From NCBI GenBank assembly GCA_009829735.1, contig CM020620.1:24402020-24466019 (forward strand): a stretch of 64,000 bases of DNA. Direction: 5' to 3'. Under the pieces are notes generated by a model. The model had not been told where the DNA came from. It worked only from the letters and a program-made list of their open reading frames with translations, and made no database searches. Source of the DNA: Pyropia yezoensis. Lineage: Eukaryota > Rhodophyta > Bangiophyceae > Bangiales > Bangiaceae. Shown here piece after piece: positions 63,072-64,000 of the stretch. The translations under genes were made by a program, and so were the position numbers. The stretch's first letter is position 1, and every line of letters starts with the position of its first letter.

Positions 63072-64000
63072 TCACATTGTCTTTGCAAACGACGGCCCCC
63101 GGGCGAGCACCACGGCAAACCCTAACAGCCGAAGCGCAGCCACGGTCCCCGCCAGGACAGCTGCGCATCCCCATACACCCCCCGCCATGGAGCCAATGCC
63201 AAAGGACGTCAGCGCGCGCTCCCCGCTGGACATGCAGGTGATACACTCGAGGGGGGCGTTAAATGTGGCGCCCTCGAGCTGCGCACGGACCATGCCCGAA
63301 AAAGCGTAGCCAAGGAAAGATATGTGGTGGATCCACCGCAGGCCAGCTGGCAGGCGGTCGGGCTTGATGAGAAAGCCTGAGTAGAGGACGAGTGCCGAGA
63401 AGATGGATGGCGTCACCGACACGGCCGTCTTGATATCATCCAGGGCGGCGGCAACGACCAGCGCCAGCGACTCGTAGGCACACCAGAGGAGGATGACCAA
63501 GGTGACAATGGCCGGGATTGCGCTCCACCGCAGGCCCGCGAGCACGGCCATCGGTACCGTCAGCAGCATCGAGAGGAGCACGCCACGGAGCATTCCGCGC
63601 ACGCTGTAGGCCACAAAGTAGACCGAGGTGCGGTACGAGTGTGCTGCCCTCTCCCGCAGCATGATGAGCCGCTCCAGAGGGAATGTCGTGTGCACATTGA
63701 TGACGGCCAAGACGCCCACGAGAACGCCAAACGTCCCGAGTAACCGAACGACGGTCGTGATCCCTGTCGCAGTGCCCGTGGTGTAGGCGGCGGAGCGGCC
63801 CACCCGGAGAAAGGTCATGCCAAGTATGATGGAAATAGCGGTAGTCTGCGCCACGGTGGCCACCAACGAGCGCGCTGCTCGCACTTCCAGCAAGTACGCG
63901 CGGTGAAGGAGCACCCACAGCTGATACCAGGGTGAGGTAGGGTACGCACCCGCCCGGGATGCCGCCCCACCCGCTCCATCCCCAGCCAGCACGGCTGGTG
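63072..64000 (-). CDS. ABCG membrane domain, second assembly copy, partial
   Basis: Identical to the C-terminal part of 47316-49603. The rest lies beyond the window. Confidence 0.85.
   Translation of the reverse strand, partial: PAVLAGDGAGGAASRAGAYPTSPWYQLWVLLHRAYLLEVRAARSLVATVAQTTAISIILGMTFLRVGRSAAYTTGTATGITTVVRLLGTFGVLVGVLAVINVHTTFPLERLIMLRERAAHSYRTSVYFVAYSVRGMLRGVLLSMLLTVPMAVLAGLRWSAIPAIVTLVILLWCAYESLALVVAAALDDIKTAVSVTPSIFSALVLYSGFLIKPDRLPAGLRWIHHISFLGYAFSGMVRAQLEGATFNAPLECITCMSSGERALTSFGIGSMAGGVWGCAAVLAGTVAALRLLGFAVVLARGPSFAKTM

Larger units (their letters stand above)
59335..64000. repeat. Second assembly copy of 43581-48244
   Basis: Colinear over its whole length. By eye I found about a dozen single-base indels, nearly all in homopolymers, and no substitutions. 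This fits the same DNA assembled twice better than an old duplication. Confidence 0.9.

Noticed and set aside
43581-64000. HLIP-like, 390-residue and ABCG genes as tandem paralogues
   Set aside because: The copies differ only by homopolymer indels and are separated by a fixed-size gap, so an assembly duplicate is more likely than gene duplication.
1-64000. CRISPR arrays, rRNA genes, bacterial operons
   Set aside because: None seen; the repeats are LTRs, minisatellites and coding repeats, and the genes are eukaryotic.

Overview
The window looks like nuclear DNA of a GC-rich, intron-poor photosynthetic eukaryote. My best guess is a bangiophycean red alga (Porphyra/Pyropia type). The reasons are long uninterrupted genes, a nuclear gene for a plastid-targeted one-helix light-stress protein with a transit peptide, a beta-amylase-like gene, and an abundance of Ty3/Gypsy retrotransposons. 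The species is inferred, not shown.

Layout. 1-6221 is the 3' part of a Ty3/Gypsy chromovirus-type element (family B, + strand): pol, an antisense ORF, polypurine tract and 3' LTR. B is inserted into the protease/pre-RT region of a second element (family C, - strand, 6222-10161: LTR, primer-binding site, gag, truncated protease). 10284-12296 holds a mobile-element-like gene broken by one stop. 12.3-23.4 kb is gene-poor. It contains MYB-type palindromes, a 1.5-kb C-rich minisatellite, a solo LTR with a perfect target-site duplication, and a gene made of 45-residue repeats that each carry a SUMO-acceptor-like motif. 23456-33102 is a complete family-A element (- strand) with its own large antisense ORF.

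Two 500-N gaps (33599-34098 and 58835-59334) are each followed by sequence already present earlier in the window. 34099-43023 repeats 24678-33598, and 59335-64000 repeats 43581-48244. These are most likely unmerged overlapping contigs or haplotigs, so the second copies should not be counted as extra genes.

The host genes lie in 44.6-55.2 kb: a HLIP/OHP-like protein (+), a nuclear protein of unknown function (+), an ABCG half-transporter (-), a beta-amylase-like gene (-, split over many frames) and a LUC7-like splicing factor (+). 55.2-58.8 kb is again retroelement: a C-family LTR followed by a decayed B-family pol.

The most unusual signals are three. First, a large antisense ORF of matching size and position occurs between pol and the 3' LTR in two different retroelement families. 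Second, the coding regions of families B and C are dense with perfect short hairpins. Third, there is a tandem array of SUMO-motif repeats. Many genes carry single-base frameshifts at homopolymers. Comparison of the duplicated segments shows this assembly contains such indels, so several 'pseudogenes' may be intact in the organism.
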